Origin: Chloroflexota bacterium
GTDB taxonomy: Bacteria > Chloroflexota > UBA11872 > VXOZ01
Length of the DNA stretch: 64,000 bases
Assembly (NCBI GenBank): GCA_958295775.1
Contig: CATQHC010000006.1
Location: forward strand, 84,997-148,996
Direction: 5' to 3'
This document shows, one piece after another, positions 8,756 through 17,804 of this stretch (positions are counted from its first letter, which is position 1; each line of letters opens with the position of its first letter). The notes under the pieces were generated by a model that was given only the letters and a program-made list of their open reading frames with translations, ran no database searches and had not been told where the DNA came from. The position numbers and the translations under genes were made by a program.

Positions 8756-11700
8756 CTATCCCGCAGGCGACAACACTTCCTCGCGCAATTCCTCCAAGCG
8801 GAGGGAGAGCACCTGCGAAACACCCTCTTCTGACATGCTAACACCAAAGAGGGCATCCGCCATCTCCATGGTGCCGCGATTGTGGGTAATGATGAGGAAT
8901 TGGGTCTCCCGCCCATACTCGCGGAGCAGTTTGCAAAAACGTCCCACGTTCGTCTCATCCAACATGGCGTCCGCCTCGTCGAGCAAGCACAGCGGCGTGT
9001 GGCGCGCGCTGAGGAGCGCGAAAAGCAATGCCAGCGCCACGAGCGCGCGTTCGCCGCCGGAAAGGAGCGACAGCGCCTGCCGCCGCTTGCCGGGAAGGCG
9101 CACGGTAATCTCGATTCCGGTTTGGTCCGGATTGTGCGGGTCGGTCAGGCTGAGCTCGGCATCGCCCCCGTCAAACAGTACCTTAACCATCGTGCGAAAG
9201 TCGGCGGCGACCTGCTGGAAAGTGGCGGTAAAGTCATGGCGAATCGTGCGCCGGAGTTGCCGCTTGACTTCGTCGAGGTCTTCCTGGGCGGCTTCCAGAT
9301 CGGCAATCTGCTCGCGCAGGAAAGTCGCGCGTTGTTCGAGCTCGGAGAACTCTTCCACGGCCAGCGGGTTCACAGGGCCAATGCGCCGCAGCCGATTTCG
9401 CAGCGAGGTGACACGTCCTTGCAACTCTGCCAAGGGATCGGCAGCAGGCTTGGGCACCGGCTCTACGTCCGGCTCATCGCTCAGCCAGCGCATGATCGTA
9501 TCCTCGCGCCGCTGCCGCACACCCGCAAGCACCTGCTCGGCGCGGACTAAGTCCCGTTCCCGCGCGGCTTGCCTGTTCTCCAAGTCGCTGCGCGTCTGGG
9601 CGAGCTGGCCGCGCTGCGACCGCATCTGTTGCAGAACGGCCTGCTGCTGCTCGTGAGCGGCTGCGGCTTCTTCAACCAATGAGGCAGTCTGCTGGGAAGC
9701 ATCTGCGGTTTTCAGCAGCTCTGCCTGTAGTGCGTGGAGGGCTTCTGCCCGCTCGGCGCGTGTTGACTCGACTTGACCGCGTTCACGCAGAATATTCTGC
9801 TGCTCGGCGCGCAACTGCGCGATCGCGCGGGCCAGATGCTCTTTGCGCTGCTGCTGCACCGCGAGTTGCGTCTGCAGGGAACTCACCGTAGCGCGTTGCG
9901 TTTCAACTCCCTGTTGGAGCCCGTTGCGCGCGCGCTCGCGCTCGCCAATCTCCCGCGTCAGGCGCTCCTTGGCGGCCACGGCCAGTGGCGCTTCGCGTTC
10001 ACGCGCGGCGATGGAGTCATCCAGTTCTACGCGCTGCGCGCGCGTCTCCTCCTCTACCTGCTCCCACCACGCGCACTGGCGGGCGAGTTCATCACATTCA
10101 TGGGTCCGCTGCTGCACCGCCGCGCGCGCAGCCTGCGCCTGGGCAGCACTTTCATTGTGCGCCGCGGCTGTCTCCCGCGCTTCCTCCCGCAGGCGGTCGC
10201 GGGCAACCCGCAGTTCGGATTCCTTTTGTTCCAGCTCCCGGCACTGGCGGCGCACTTCGTCCAAACGGGCGGTGAGCTTCCGATACTGCACTTGCTGCTG
10301 CCCGCGCTGCACGGAGGCCTGCGCATACCGGAAAACGCCCTGGCTGAAGACCACGCCATCGGCGCTCACAATGAGCGGCCACGAGCGCTGCGCGGCAGCG
10401 GCAAGAATCGCGCCAACGTCTTCGACCACCAGGATTGCTCGGAGCACCGGTTTGAGGGCCGCGATCTTCAGCGGCAGCGCAACCAGGTCTGCGGCACACC
10501 CAATGACCCCGGGAACATTGGGCACAGTGAGATTCTGCGTATCCAGCAGATCGGCCGCTACCACGGTGGCATTTGCCGCGGCCGTCTGCACGACGTGCGC
10601 GACGAGCTTCTCCGCGTCCTGCTTCGTGCCGGCGAGAAAGGCCTCTTTGGGCAATGCCGCCGCAAGCGCGGTGGTAATGCCAGCGGGCAGGTCCGCCTCG
10701 GCAACCTTGGGTAGCAGCGAGACTCCGACTCGCTTAGCTACTTCCGCCGGCTGCGACTCTTCGTCTGCGGCCGCGCCCGCGAGGAGTGCCCGCAGTGCTT
10801 CCGTGCGGCCTTCCAGATCAGCGCGCTGGCGCAGCGGCTCTTGGCGTTCCGCTTCCAGCCGGTGCACCGCTTGCTCCGCTGCCGTCAGCGCAGACTCACA
10901 TCGGTCTTTCGCAGCTTGCCTGCGCTCAGTCTCAGCCTGAAGGGTCTCCGCATCACTCTGCAAAGACTTCAACCCGGCAGCGCGGTCATGCTGCTGCTTG
11001 CGCACGAGCTGCAACTGCTCGGCGGCTTCCGCGGCGCGCGTGAGCACCGCTTCTCGTTGGCGTTTCGCGTCGTTGATGGCAGCAGTGAGGCTGCTCAACC
11101 GTGTGGTGACGCCAACACCTTCCTGCCGCAACTGCTGCAGGGCAGTTTCCGCCGCCTGACGGGCTTCCTCCTTGTCCGCGATGCCGTTTCTGAGCGTTTG
11201 CCACTCCGCTTGCAGGGCGGTAAGAGCCGCTGCGGCTTCCGTCAAGGCGGTTTCCTGCTGGGGCAAGCGCGCGCCGACCGATTCGTACCGTTCGGCAAGC
11301 TCACTCTCCCGCGATTCGGATTCTGCGACGTTCCTGCGTAGGTGCGTCTGCCGTTCTTGCTGCACTGCCTGCCGCTGCGCAAGATCGCGCATGCGGTTGC
11401 GTAACCCCCCTACGCGCGCCACCAGCCGCTGCATGCCCTGCTCGTGCTCTCCAAGCGCTTGCTCCAGATGCTGGCGCTCAGCCTCTTGGCTCGCGATCTG
11501 CGCTGCTAACGCCGTGAGCGTTGCCCGTACCTGCTCTAGTTCATTGACTGCCGCCGCTTCCTCGGCAACGACCTGCGCGAGTTGCGCAGCATACCAGTCG
11601 TGCAGTACCCGCGCGAGTTCTTGCTGGAGCGATTCGGCCCGCTGCGCCTCTCTTGCCTGGGTTTCGAGCACAGTGAGGCGCGGCTCCAATTCCAGCAGAA

Positions 11701-12274
11701 TATCGCGCACACGGTTCATGTTTTCGTGTACGCGGTTGAGCTTGTTCTCGGCCTCGTGCTCCTGCATGTAGAGGGAGCGCACGCCCGCGGCTTCTTCGAG
11801 CAAGGCACGGCGATCTTCCGGCCGCTGTGCCAGCACTTGGTCCACGAGCCCTTGCCCAATCATCATGCCCTGCCCGATGCCGGCGTCCGCGAGCAGTTGC
11901 TGAATATCGCGCAGACGCACGCGGTTGCCGTTGAGCAGGTACTCATTCTCGCCGGAGCGATACGCCCGCCGCGCAATGCTGATCTCGGCAAGCTCCAAGG
12001 GAAAAGTCCCGTCCTCGTTGTCAAAGGTGAGCGTGACCTCCGTCATGCTGCCCCGCGCCCGCCGGGGCGTGCCCGCAAAGACCACGTCCTCGCTCTTGCG
12101 GCCCCGCAACGCCAGCATGCTCTGCTCGCCAAGCGCCCACCGGATCGCGTCCGCCAAATTGCTCTTGCCGCTGCCGTTGGGCCCAACAATGGCCGCGATC
12201 CCTTCAGGAAACGCCAGCTTCATTCTGGTGGGAAAGGTCTTGAAACCGTGGACTTCCAACTGAGTGAGGTACAT
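8756..12274 (-). CDS. smc: Chromosome segregation ATPase SMC
   Basis: A 1172-residue protein with full SMC architecture: Walker A GPNGSGKSN (31-39) in the N-terminal head, a long coiled coil, a hinge at mid-length (around GVIGCAADLVALP), a second coiled coil, and the C-terminal head with signature LLSGGERALVALALLFA and Walker B PLCLLDEADAMLDE. SMC dimers compact and segregate the chromosome with ScpA and ScpB. The start lies 14 bases after the rnc stop, so the two are surely co-transcribed. The rnc-smc pair is conserved in many Gram-positive-type genomes. Confidence 0.97.
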   Translation of the reverse strand: MYLTQLEVHGFKTFPTRMKLAFPEGIAAIVGPNGSGKSNLADAIRWALGEQSMLALRGRKSEDVVFAGTPRRARGSMTEVTLTFDNEDGTFPLELAEISIARRAYRSGENEYLLNGNRVRLRDIQQLLADAGIGQGMMIGQGLVDQVLAQRPEDRRALLEEAAGVRSLYMQEHEAENKLNRVHENMNRVRDILLELEPRLTVLETQAREAQRAESLQQELARVLHDWYAAQLAQVVAEEAAAVNELEQVRATLTALAAQIASQEAERQHLEQALGEHEQGMQRLVARVGGLRNRMRDLAQRQAVQQERQTHLRRNVAESESRESELAERYESVGARLPQQETALTEAAAALTALQAEWQTLRNGIADKEEARQAAETALQQLRQEGVGVTTRLSSLTAAINDAKRQREAVLTRAAEAAEQLQLVRKQQHDRAAGLKSLQSDAETLQAETERRQAAKDRCESALTAAEQAVHRLEAERQEPLRQRADLEGRTEALRALLAGAAADEESQPAEVAKRVGVSLLPKVAEADLPAGITTALAAALPKEAFLAGTKQDAEKLVAHVVQTAAANATVVAADLLDTQNLTVPNVPGVIGCAADLVALPLKIAALKPVLRAILVVEDVGAILAAAAQRSWPLIVSADGVVFSQGVFRYAQASVQRGQQQVQYRKLTARLDEVRRQCRELEQKESELRVARDRLREEARETAAAHNESAAQAQAARAAVQQRTHECDELARQCAWWEQVEEETRAQRVELDDSIAAREREAPLAVAAKERLTREIGERERARNGLQQGVETQRATVSSLQTQLAVQQQRKEHLARAIAQLRAEQQNILRERGQVESTRAERAEALHALQAELLKTADASQQTASLVEEAAAAHEQQQAVLQQMRSQRGQLAQTRSDLENRQAARERDLVRAEQVLAGVRQRREDTIMRWLSDEPDVEPVPKPAADPLAELQGRVTSLRNRLRRIGPVNPLAVEEFSELEQRATFLREQIADLEAAQEDLDEVKRQLRRTIRHDFTATFQQVAADFRTMVKVLFDGGDAELSLTDPHNPDQTGIEITVRLPGKRRQALSLLSGGERALVALALLFALLSARHTPLCLLDEADAMLDETNVGRFCKLLREYGRETQFLIITHNRGTMEMADALFGVSMSEEGVSQVLSLRLEELREEVLSPAG

Positions 12275-12288
12275 AGGGACAACTGATG

Positions 12289-13023
12289 CTATGTGTGGCT
12301 GGTGTGCAGCAGACGCTCAGACTCGATCTGCACCAGTGCCCGCGCCGCGGCTGCTTTCTCCGCTTTCTGGGTGCTGGAGCCTTCACCGGTGGCGAGCAGG
12401 ATTTCCTCTTGATAGACACCAACGACATAGATCGGCGCGTGGTCGGCGCCCTGAGAGTCAAGCACCCGGTAGGTCGGCTTAATGTTGAACTGCGCCTGCA
12501 AGTACTCTTGGAGTTCCGTCTTGGCGTTGCGGTCGCCGGCTGTGAGCAGGATGGTCGCGATCGCTGCCTCGAGCTGAGGAGTAAGGAAGGACTTCACGTG
12601 CGCAAAGGTGGTGTCTAGCAAAAGCGCGCCGATAACTGCCTCGAAGCCGCTCGCCAAGATGGAGTCCCGCTCTCTCCCGTTGTTGGCCTCTTCGCCCTTG
12701 CCCAGCCGGAGCAGCGGGCCCAGACCGGCAGCCTGGGCAAATTCGCACAACTGTTCCTTGCGGACCAGCGCCGCCCGCAAACGCGTCAAGTCTCCTTCTG
12801 TCTTGCCGGGAAAACGCAGGTAGAGGAATTCGGCCGTAATCGCGCCAATAATGGCATCCCCAAGGAACTCAAGCCGTTCGTTGCTATCCAGGTGTGTCAG
12901 TTCATGCTCGTGCGCATACGAACGGTGTGTGAGCGCCTGCGACAGGAGCGGCACTTCTTTGCTGCCGACACCGAGTGTTTCGCGGAGTTTGCCGAGGTCA
13001 TGTTCATTACGTGCAGCAGGCAC
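12289..13023 (-). CDS. rnc: Ribonuclease III
   Basis: A double-strand-specific endoribonuclease for rRNA and mRNA processing. The 244-residue protein has the catalytic signature ERLEFLGDAIIG, the second acidic cluster ASGFEAVIGALLLD, and a C-terminal dsRNA-binding domain (KTELQEYLQAQF to QKAEKAAAARALVQIE). The annotated start is a GTG at 13023. It sits between the FabG-like gene and smc on the minus strand. Confidence 0.96.
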   Translation of the reverse strand: MPAARNEHDLGKLRETLGVGSKEVPLLSQALTHRSYAHEHELTHLDSNERLEFLGDAIIGAITAEFLYLRFPGKTEGDLTRLRAALVRKEQLCEFAQAAGLGPLLRLGKGEEANNGRERDSILASGFEAVIGALLLDTTFAHVKSFLTPQLEAAIATILLTAGDRNAKTELQEYLQAQFNIKPTYRVLDSQGADHAPIYVVGVYQEEILLATGEGSSTQKAEKAAAARALVQIESERLLHTSHT

Positions 13024-13186
13024 GGATCATCCCTTCACGCCTGTCCGGTGGGGGTTCAATGTATTAATGCGCAACGGTTCGTTGGGCCGTTCTCTTTCAG
13101 GAAGCGTAGTTTTGGAGTTTCGGCACACACGCGCAGGCGCGTGAAATTGCCCGGCCGCCGCGCCCGCTGGCGCTGGCACGTGCCGA

Positions 13187-13957
13187 TCAGATCAAAGAGC
13201 GAGATTGGCACCCGTCAACCGGGATGCACGCGCCATTCACCCAACTTGCGCGCGGCGACGCAAGAAACGCGACCACGTTGGCGACTTCTTCCACCGTGCC
13301 AAAGCGACCGCCGGGTATTTCACGTTCGACAAATGCGGCCATGCCCGCCGGGTCATCGCGCACGCGTCGATCCCAGCTACCGCCGGGAAAGCGAATAGAC
13401 CCCGGGGCAACACTGTTGACGCGAATGTGCTGGGGCGCAAGATCGCGGGCCAGGCTGGCAGCCAAGCCGATCGTGGCGGCTTTCGTGCTCACATAGACGG
13501 TGGGCCCGCCCGCCTCACGGCCCCAGATCGAGGAGACAAAGACAACAGACCCGCCGCCGGCCGCCGTAAGATGCGGTATAGCAGCGCGCGTCATGCGCAC
13601 GCCGGAGAGCAGGTTCAGGCCGATGACCTCGTCCCACTCTGCATCGCTTTGCTGGGGGAACGGCGTGCGGTTATTCCCGCCAACGTTGTTCACGAGAATA
13701 TTGAGCTGGCCGAATGCCTTGATTGCCGCAGCCACAACCTGCGCCGCCGCATCCGGCGCCGTGACGTCGCGGGCAATTTCGCAGACTTCCGCGCCACTCT
13801 CACGCAGTTTTGCCGCCGTCTCCGCGAGATTCTCGCGACCGCGAGCGCAGATAACGAGCTTGCAGCCTTCGCGTGCGAGAGCAGCCGCAATACCTTTGCC
13901 AATGCCACGACTGGCGCCGGTTACCAGGGCAACGTGTCCGCCAAGTGCGAGATCCAT
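13187..13957 (-). CDS. Short-chain dehydrogenase/reductase, FabG-like
   Basis: A 256-residue SDR enzyme. The cofactor motif TGASRGIG is at residues 14-21, followed by NNVGG, the catalytic serine in FVSSIWG and the YVSTK pair. The C-terminus GACIPVDGCQS is typical. Its place directly after acpP (16 bases) and within a fabF/accB/acpP neighbourhood argues for beta-ketoacyl-ACP reductase (FabG). However, the IRFPGGSWDRR loop and the strong match to general SDR enzymes leave another ketone or alcohol substrate possible. Confidence 0.8.
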   Translation of the reverse strand: MDLALGGHVALVTGASRGIGKGIAAALAREGCKLVICARGRENLAETAAKLRESGAEVCEIARDVTAPDAAAQVVAAAIKAFGQLNILVNNVGGNNRTPFPQQSDAEWDEVIGLNLLSGVRMTRAAIPHLTAAGGGSVVFVSSIWGREAGGPTVYVSTKAATIGLAASLARDLAPQHIRVNSVAPGSIRFPGGSWDRRVRDDPAGMAAFVEREIPGGRFGTVEEVANVVAFLASPRASWVNGACIPVDGCQSRSLI

Positions 13958-13973
13958 CTCTAGGGCAAGGTCG

Positions 13974-14213
13974 CTAGCCGGACGTTTGCGCTTCGATGTA
14001 GGCTACCGCGTCCTTGATGCTTCGGATCTCCTGTGCTTCTTCATCCGAAATCTGGATGCTGTATTCATCTTCCAGCGCCATAATGAGCTCGACGAGATCA
14101 AGCGAGTCTGCTTCCAAGTCCTCCTGGAAGCGGGTATCCTCCGTGATCTCCCCGATTTCGGCGCCGAGCTTATCCGCTACTACCGACTTTACTTGCTCTA
14201 GCGTATCGCTCAT
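13974..14213 (-). CDS. acpP: Acyl carrier protein
   Basis: A 79-residue acidic helical protein that carries growing acyl chains on a 4'-phosphopantetheine arm. The attachment serine is Ser37 in EADSLDLVELIMALED. Size, net charge and the C-terminal helix (IRSIKDAVAYIE) are normal. It lies upstream of the FabG-like gene and rnc, as in many Gram-positive-type acpP-rnc-smc clusters. Confidence 0.95.
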   Translation of the reverse strand: MSDTLEQVKSVVADKLGAEIGEITEDTRFQEDLEADSLDLVELIMALEDEYSIQISDEEAQEIRSIKDAVAYIEAQTSG

Positions 14214-14745
14214 TTCTCGCTCCTATACGCATTACAAATCGACACTACAAAACCAAAGATTCTACCAAGGGACACTACCGCCACGGTACCATTCACTACG
14301 CTGCGGGGTGACTTCTCTTCAAGACCTCGTCTCTAGCTGCCGTGGCTTGGCGAAAGCGGTTGTGACACTACATCGGACAGGACCGACCGGAGAGACATTG
14401 CGTCCTACGCACACCGCTGTTAAGAGGGTGTGCCAACGGCCCCGGCCATTTACTTTGCGCAGGCGCATTCGGCGCCGCTCGACGCACCGTCATCGCTATC
14501 CGCTTTGGCCGTGCGTCTCAAGTGCATGCCTGAGTCCGCGGTCGCCGCACATTGCCCCGGACCACTGCTATTTTCGCCTCTATCAAGTATATAACCACTG
14601 GTATGCGTTAAGAAAGTGTAAAGGCGTCTGCCAAGGCACTTAGGCGCGATTTTGCCGCAACACGCTGCACCTTCGCCGCCAAACGCCCGGAATTCGTCAA
14701 TTCCCTGCAAAGGCTCTCCCAGTCGGCCGCTACCCAGAGCAGGCA
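14214..14745. other. Intergenic region between bioY and acpP
   Basis: About 530 bases with no supportable gene, RNA or strong hairpin. The part next to acpP should hold its promoter, but no clear -35/-10 pair was seen. Confidence 0.4.
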
Positions 14746-15342
14746 TCACTTCTTTGCGCCCGGCAGGGTCAGACCCAAGCGCGTGCCGCCATACACCAAG
14801 GCGACGGCGATGACTGCCTTGGCAATGTCTATCAAGACAAACGGCTCCACACCATTGCGATAGGCGAGCAACCACGGACTTTGCTCTTCTCTTGCCAGGA
14901 AATACCATTGCGACAGATGGTACCAACCCAGGACGTAGATCACCGCAATGCCCGCCAGCGCCGCGACGATCGACCAACGCTGCCCCAGCCAGAGCGCCAA
15001 AACGCCGACCAGTGGGGCGGCAATGAGAAAGCCCCAGATGTACCCGCCGGTAGGCCCCAGCAACCACGCGATGCCGGCGCCGCCGCCGGAGAAAACCGGC
15101 AGGCCCACGATGCCGGCGCCAATGTATTCGGCCAGCGCGAGGAATGACTGCCGCGGGGTGAGGCTGAGGCCGATGAGCAGCACGACCAATACCTGCAGCG
15201 TGATGGGCACCGGCGTAAACCACAGGTGAAACTCCGCCCGCGCCGCCACGGCCACCAAGGCCGCGGCGAAGGTCGCAATCGCAACTGACGTAAGAATACT
15301 GCGGGCGCGCGCGCCGCTGAGAATCGTCTCCCGTGCCGTCAT
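14746..15342 (-). CDS. bioY: Biotin transporter BioY (ECF S-component)
   Basis: A 198-residue membrane protein with about six hydrophobic segments. Diagnostic BioY sequences are present: TPVPITLQVLVVLL, then ALAEYIGAGIVGLPVF and LLGPTGGYIWGF. BioY captures biotin and works with the shared ECF energy module (EcfA/EcfT) or in some cases alone. No bioM/bioN genes are adjacent. Location next to the biotin-carrying AccB explains its context: the cell appears to import the cofactor needed for fatty-acid synthesis. Confidence 0.94.
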   Translation of the reverse strand: MTARETILSGARARSILTSVAIATFAAALVAVAARAEFHLWFTPVPITLQVLVVLLIGLSLTPRQSFLALAEYIGAGIVGLPVFSGGGAGIAWLLGPTGGYIWGFLIAAPLVGVLALWLGQRWSIVAALAGIAVIYVLGWYHLSQWYFLAREEQSPWLLAYRNGVEPFVLIDIAKAVIAVALVYGGTRLGLTLPGAKK

Positions 15343-15579
15343 CCTTTCATCTCCTTGTTTCCAGTTCTACCTCAACTATGGGAATACCAGTTGCAGAGTA
15401 TCGCTGCGTCAACGCGCGCGCCCGGCAGCCCCTGGTCCGGTACGCCGGTTTATGCCCACTCTCGCAGGACACTGCTGCGCGATGCAAATCTAGCTCCTTA
15501 CGCACCAACGTCTACGCAAGAGTGCAACCACCGGCTTTGCGCGCTGCCGTCGTATCGAATCGAGGACAGGCCTCCGGCG

Positions 15580-16077
15580 CTACGATTCATCCGGGCCTGC
15601 CGCCTCTACATCCAGCTCTATAAGCTCTCTTCCGCTCTCTACCATGTCACCGGACTCTACGAGCAAGGCTGTCACCCAGCCGGAACGCTCGGCATGCACC
15701 TCGTTGAATACCTTCATGGCTTCGATGATTGCCACCACCTGGCCGGCTTCGATTAGGTCACCCACTTGCACGAAGGCATCGGCATCGGGGCTCGAGCGGT
15801 CGTAGTAAATGCCGTTCAGGGGCGCCTGAATCGCGGCCCGACTAGGCTTCCGCTCAGCCGGCGCACGCGCAACTTCCACAGGCGCCTGGGGGATGACACC
15901 CGGCCGGCGGCGCAAGTGCACTGCCGTATCGCCAAAGCGAATTTCGACCTCATTCACCGCGGTGCCTTGCAGGGCGGCGATGAGGTCATGCAGGCCCTCC
16001 AGCCAGGCGGAGCCTTCGTCGTTCATCTTCTTGTCCGATTGCTGCCCGAACTCCACAGTATCCGTTCCAATAACCAT
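15580..16077 (-). CDS. accB: Biotin carboxyl carrier protein of acetyl-CoA carboxylase
   Basis: A 165-residue protein with a variable N-terminal segment, a Pro/Ala-rich linker, and a C-terminal biotinyl domain. The biotin attachment lysine is in IEAMKVFNEV (family norm EAMKMMNE). It shuttles CO2 from biotin carboxylase to the carboxyltransferase in malonyl-CoA synthesis. accC, accA and accD are not in the window. A second in-frame ATG begins MNDEGSAW, 17 residues in, and could be the true start. Confidence 0.92.
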   Translation of the reverse strand: MVIGTDTVEFGQQSDKKMNDEGSAWLEGLHDLIAALQGTAVNEVEIRFGDTAVHLRRRPGVIPQAPVEVARAPAERKPSRAAIQAPLNGIYYDRSSPDADAFVQVGDLIEAGQVVAIIEAMKVFNEVHAERSGWVTALLVESGDMVESGRELIELDVEAAGPDES

Positions 16078-16103
16078 TCCAAAATTGTTCTGCTCGGTTG
16101 TCT

Positions 16104-16141
16104 AACCCTCACCCTAGCCCTCTCCCTGAGGGAGAGGGGAC
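16104..16141. repeat. Family A palindrome
   Basis: CCCTCACCCTAGCCCTCTCCC followed by GAGGGAGAGGGG, in the gap between fabF and accB. It could also act as a hairpin in the fabF-accB transcript. Confidence 0.7.
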
Positions 16142-16184
16142 ATGACTGAGACTTTGGCTTGGGAAAGTCCATTCTGAGACAAGC

Positions 16185-17426
16185 CTAGGCTTCGAAACGT
16201 GTGAAAAGAAGACTTGCATTGTGACCGCCAAAGCCAAAGCTATTGTTCATGGCCGCGTGAATCTCGACGTCCCGCGCGCTGTTGGGCACATAGTCCAAGT
16301 CACAATCGGGATCGGGCTCTACATAGTTGATAGTTGGCGGAATACGGTTTTCGCCAATTGCCTTTAGGCAGAAGACGGACTCCACACCGCCCGCGCCGCC
16401 GAGCAAGTGGCCGGTCATGGACTTGGTGGAACTTACGGCAAGCGCGCCGGCATGCTCGCCGAACGTCGCCTTAATCGCTTGCGTTTCCGCCCGGTCGTTG
16501 AGGGGCGTGGAAGTGCCGTGGGCATTGATGTACTGCACCTCATGCGGCTGGAGCTCCGCCTGTGCCAATGCGCTCTGCATGGCGCGGGCCGCGCCTTCGC
16601 CATCCTCCGGTGGGGCGGTAATGTGACTGGCGTCCGCCGTGGCGCCGTAGCCCGCGACCTCACCGTATATGCGTGCGTCGCGGTCGAGCGCATGCTCCAG
16701 ACTTTCGAGCACCAGCACCCCGGATCCTTCGCCCACTACGAAGCCATCACGCTGCTTCTCAAATGGACGCGACGCAGCCGCCGGCGCGTCGTTCCGGGTG
16801 GAGAGCGCGCGCATGGCGGCAAAGCCGGCAATCGTCATGGGCGTTACGGCGGCCTCGCTGCTGCCGCAGAACATCACGTCGGCGTCGCCGCGCCGTATTG
16901 CCGCCGCGCCTTCGCCGACGGCATGCGCGCCGGTGGCGCAGGCCGAGACAACCGCAAGGTTCGGCCCGCGCAGGCCGAAGCGAATTGAGATTGCCCCGGC
17001 CGCCGTATCCGTAAGCAGCATGGGGATGAGAAACGGGCTCAAGCGGCTGGGTCCGCGCGCGGCCATGACCGCAAACTGCGCTTCAAGTGACTCGATGCCG
17101 CCAATACCGGAGCCGACAAAGACGCCGATGCGCGCGGAATTCTCCGCAGTTATCGCCAGGCCTGAGTCGTCGAGGGCTTCCTGGGCCGCAGCCACCGCGT
17201 ACTGAGTAAAGCGGTCCATCCGCCGTGCCTCGCGCGCATCCACGTACATGCGCGCGTCGAAGTCCTTGACCTCACCGGCAATCTGCGCGGCGAAGCCCTC
17301 TGTATCAAAGCGGCTGATGCGCGTAATCCCCGCTGTACCCGCACACACGGCGCGCCACGAGTCCGCCACGGTATTCCCCACAGGGGTTACCGCGCCCATG
17401 CCGGTGACAACAATACGCGTACGCAC
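16185..17426 (-). CDS. fabF: Beta-ketoacyl-ACP synthase II
   Basis: A thiolase-fold condensing enzyme that elongates acyl-ACP with malonyl-ACP. The catalytic triad is clear in the 413-residue protein: Cys163 in SACATGAH, His303 in NAHGTSTPLND and His340 in KSMTGHLLGGAGG. The C-terminal NNSFGFGGHNASL block is complete. It is the first gene of the fatty-acid block on the minus strand, ahead of accB, bioY and acpP. Confidence 0.95.
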   Translation of the reverse strand: MRTRIVVTGMGAVTPVGNTVADSWRAVCAGTAGITRISRFDTEGFAAQIAGEVKDFDARMYVDAREARRMDRFTQYAVAAAQEALDDSGLAITAENSARIGVFVGSGIGGIESLEAQFAVMAARGPSRLSPFLIPMLLTDTAAGAISIRFGLRGPNLAVVSACATGAHAVGEGAAAIRRGDADVMFCGSSEAAVTPMTIAGFAAMRALSTRNDAPAAASRPFEKQRDGFVVGEGSGVLVLESLEHALDRDARIYGEVAGYGATADASHITAPPEDGEGAARAMQSALAQAELQPHEVQYINAHGTSTPLNDRAETQAIKATFGEHAGALAVSSTKSMTGHLLGGAGGVESVFCLKAIGENRIPPTINYVEPDPDCDLDYVPNSARDVEIHAAMNNSFGFGGHNASLLFTRFEA

Positions 17427-17804
17427 CGTATCCTCATTCCATGATCTAAGAGCGGCGTGGCGCCTCAGGAGAAGCCGTCGCGGTAGCGAATCTCAATCAC
17501 TTCTACGAAGCGCCTTGCTTGGAGCAGTGTACGTTTCGCGCCAAGAGGCGGGGGACAAGCCCCCGCGCTACAACGGAGTAGCGAGCGTTCGCGTAGCACG
17601 AGAACATTAACTGAATCCAAGCGCTTAGCGCAATTATACAACCTTGCTAGGGAAAATATGGAAATGCGTTCCGTTCGCCTTGAGCCTGCCTGTCCTGAGC
17701 ACTTCGACAAGCTCAGCACAGGCTTATCGAAGGGTCGAAAGGTGAACAGGCGCATTAACAGCCCACACCGCACGGTCGCTGCACATTCGCCAAAGCGCAT
17801 TTGG
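17427..17804. other. Intergenic region upstream of fabF with repeats
   Basis: It contains a family B palindrome (17547-17571) and a family E element (about 17700-17740: ACTTCGACAAGCTCAGCACA then TTATCGAAGGGTCGAAAGG). No gene was found. The fabF promoter must lie here but is not evident. Confidence 0.5.
17547..17571. repeat. Family B palindrome
   Basis: GGCGGGGGACAAGCCCCCGC followed by GCTAC, the same orientation as the copies at 20269 and 28464-28700. Confidence 0.75.

Noticed and set aside
9773..10940. Two long plus-strand frames opposite smc
   Set aside because: Arg/Ala/Ser-rich antisense translations of the SMC coiled coil and hinge, without recognisable domains.
14450..15223. 257-codon minus-strand frame overlapping bioY
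   Set aside because: It is bioY in a shifted frame plus the downstream gap; bioY itself matches its family throughout.
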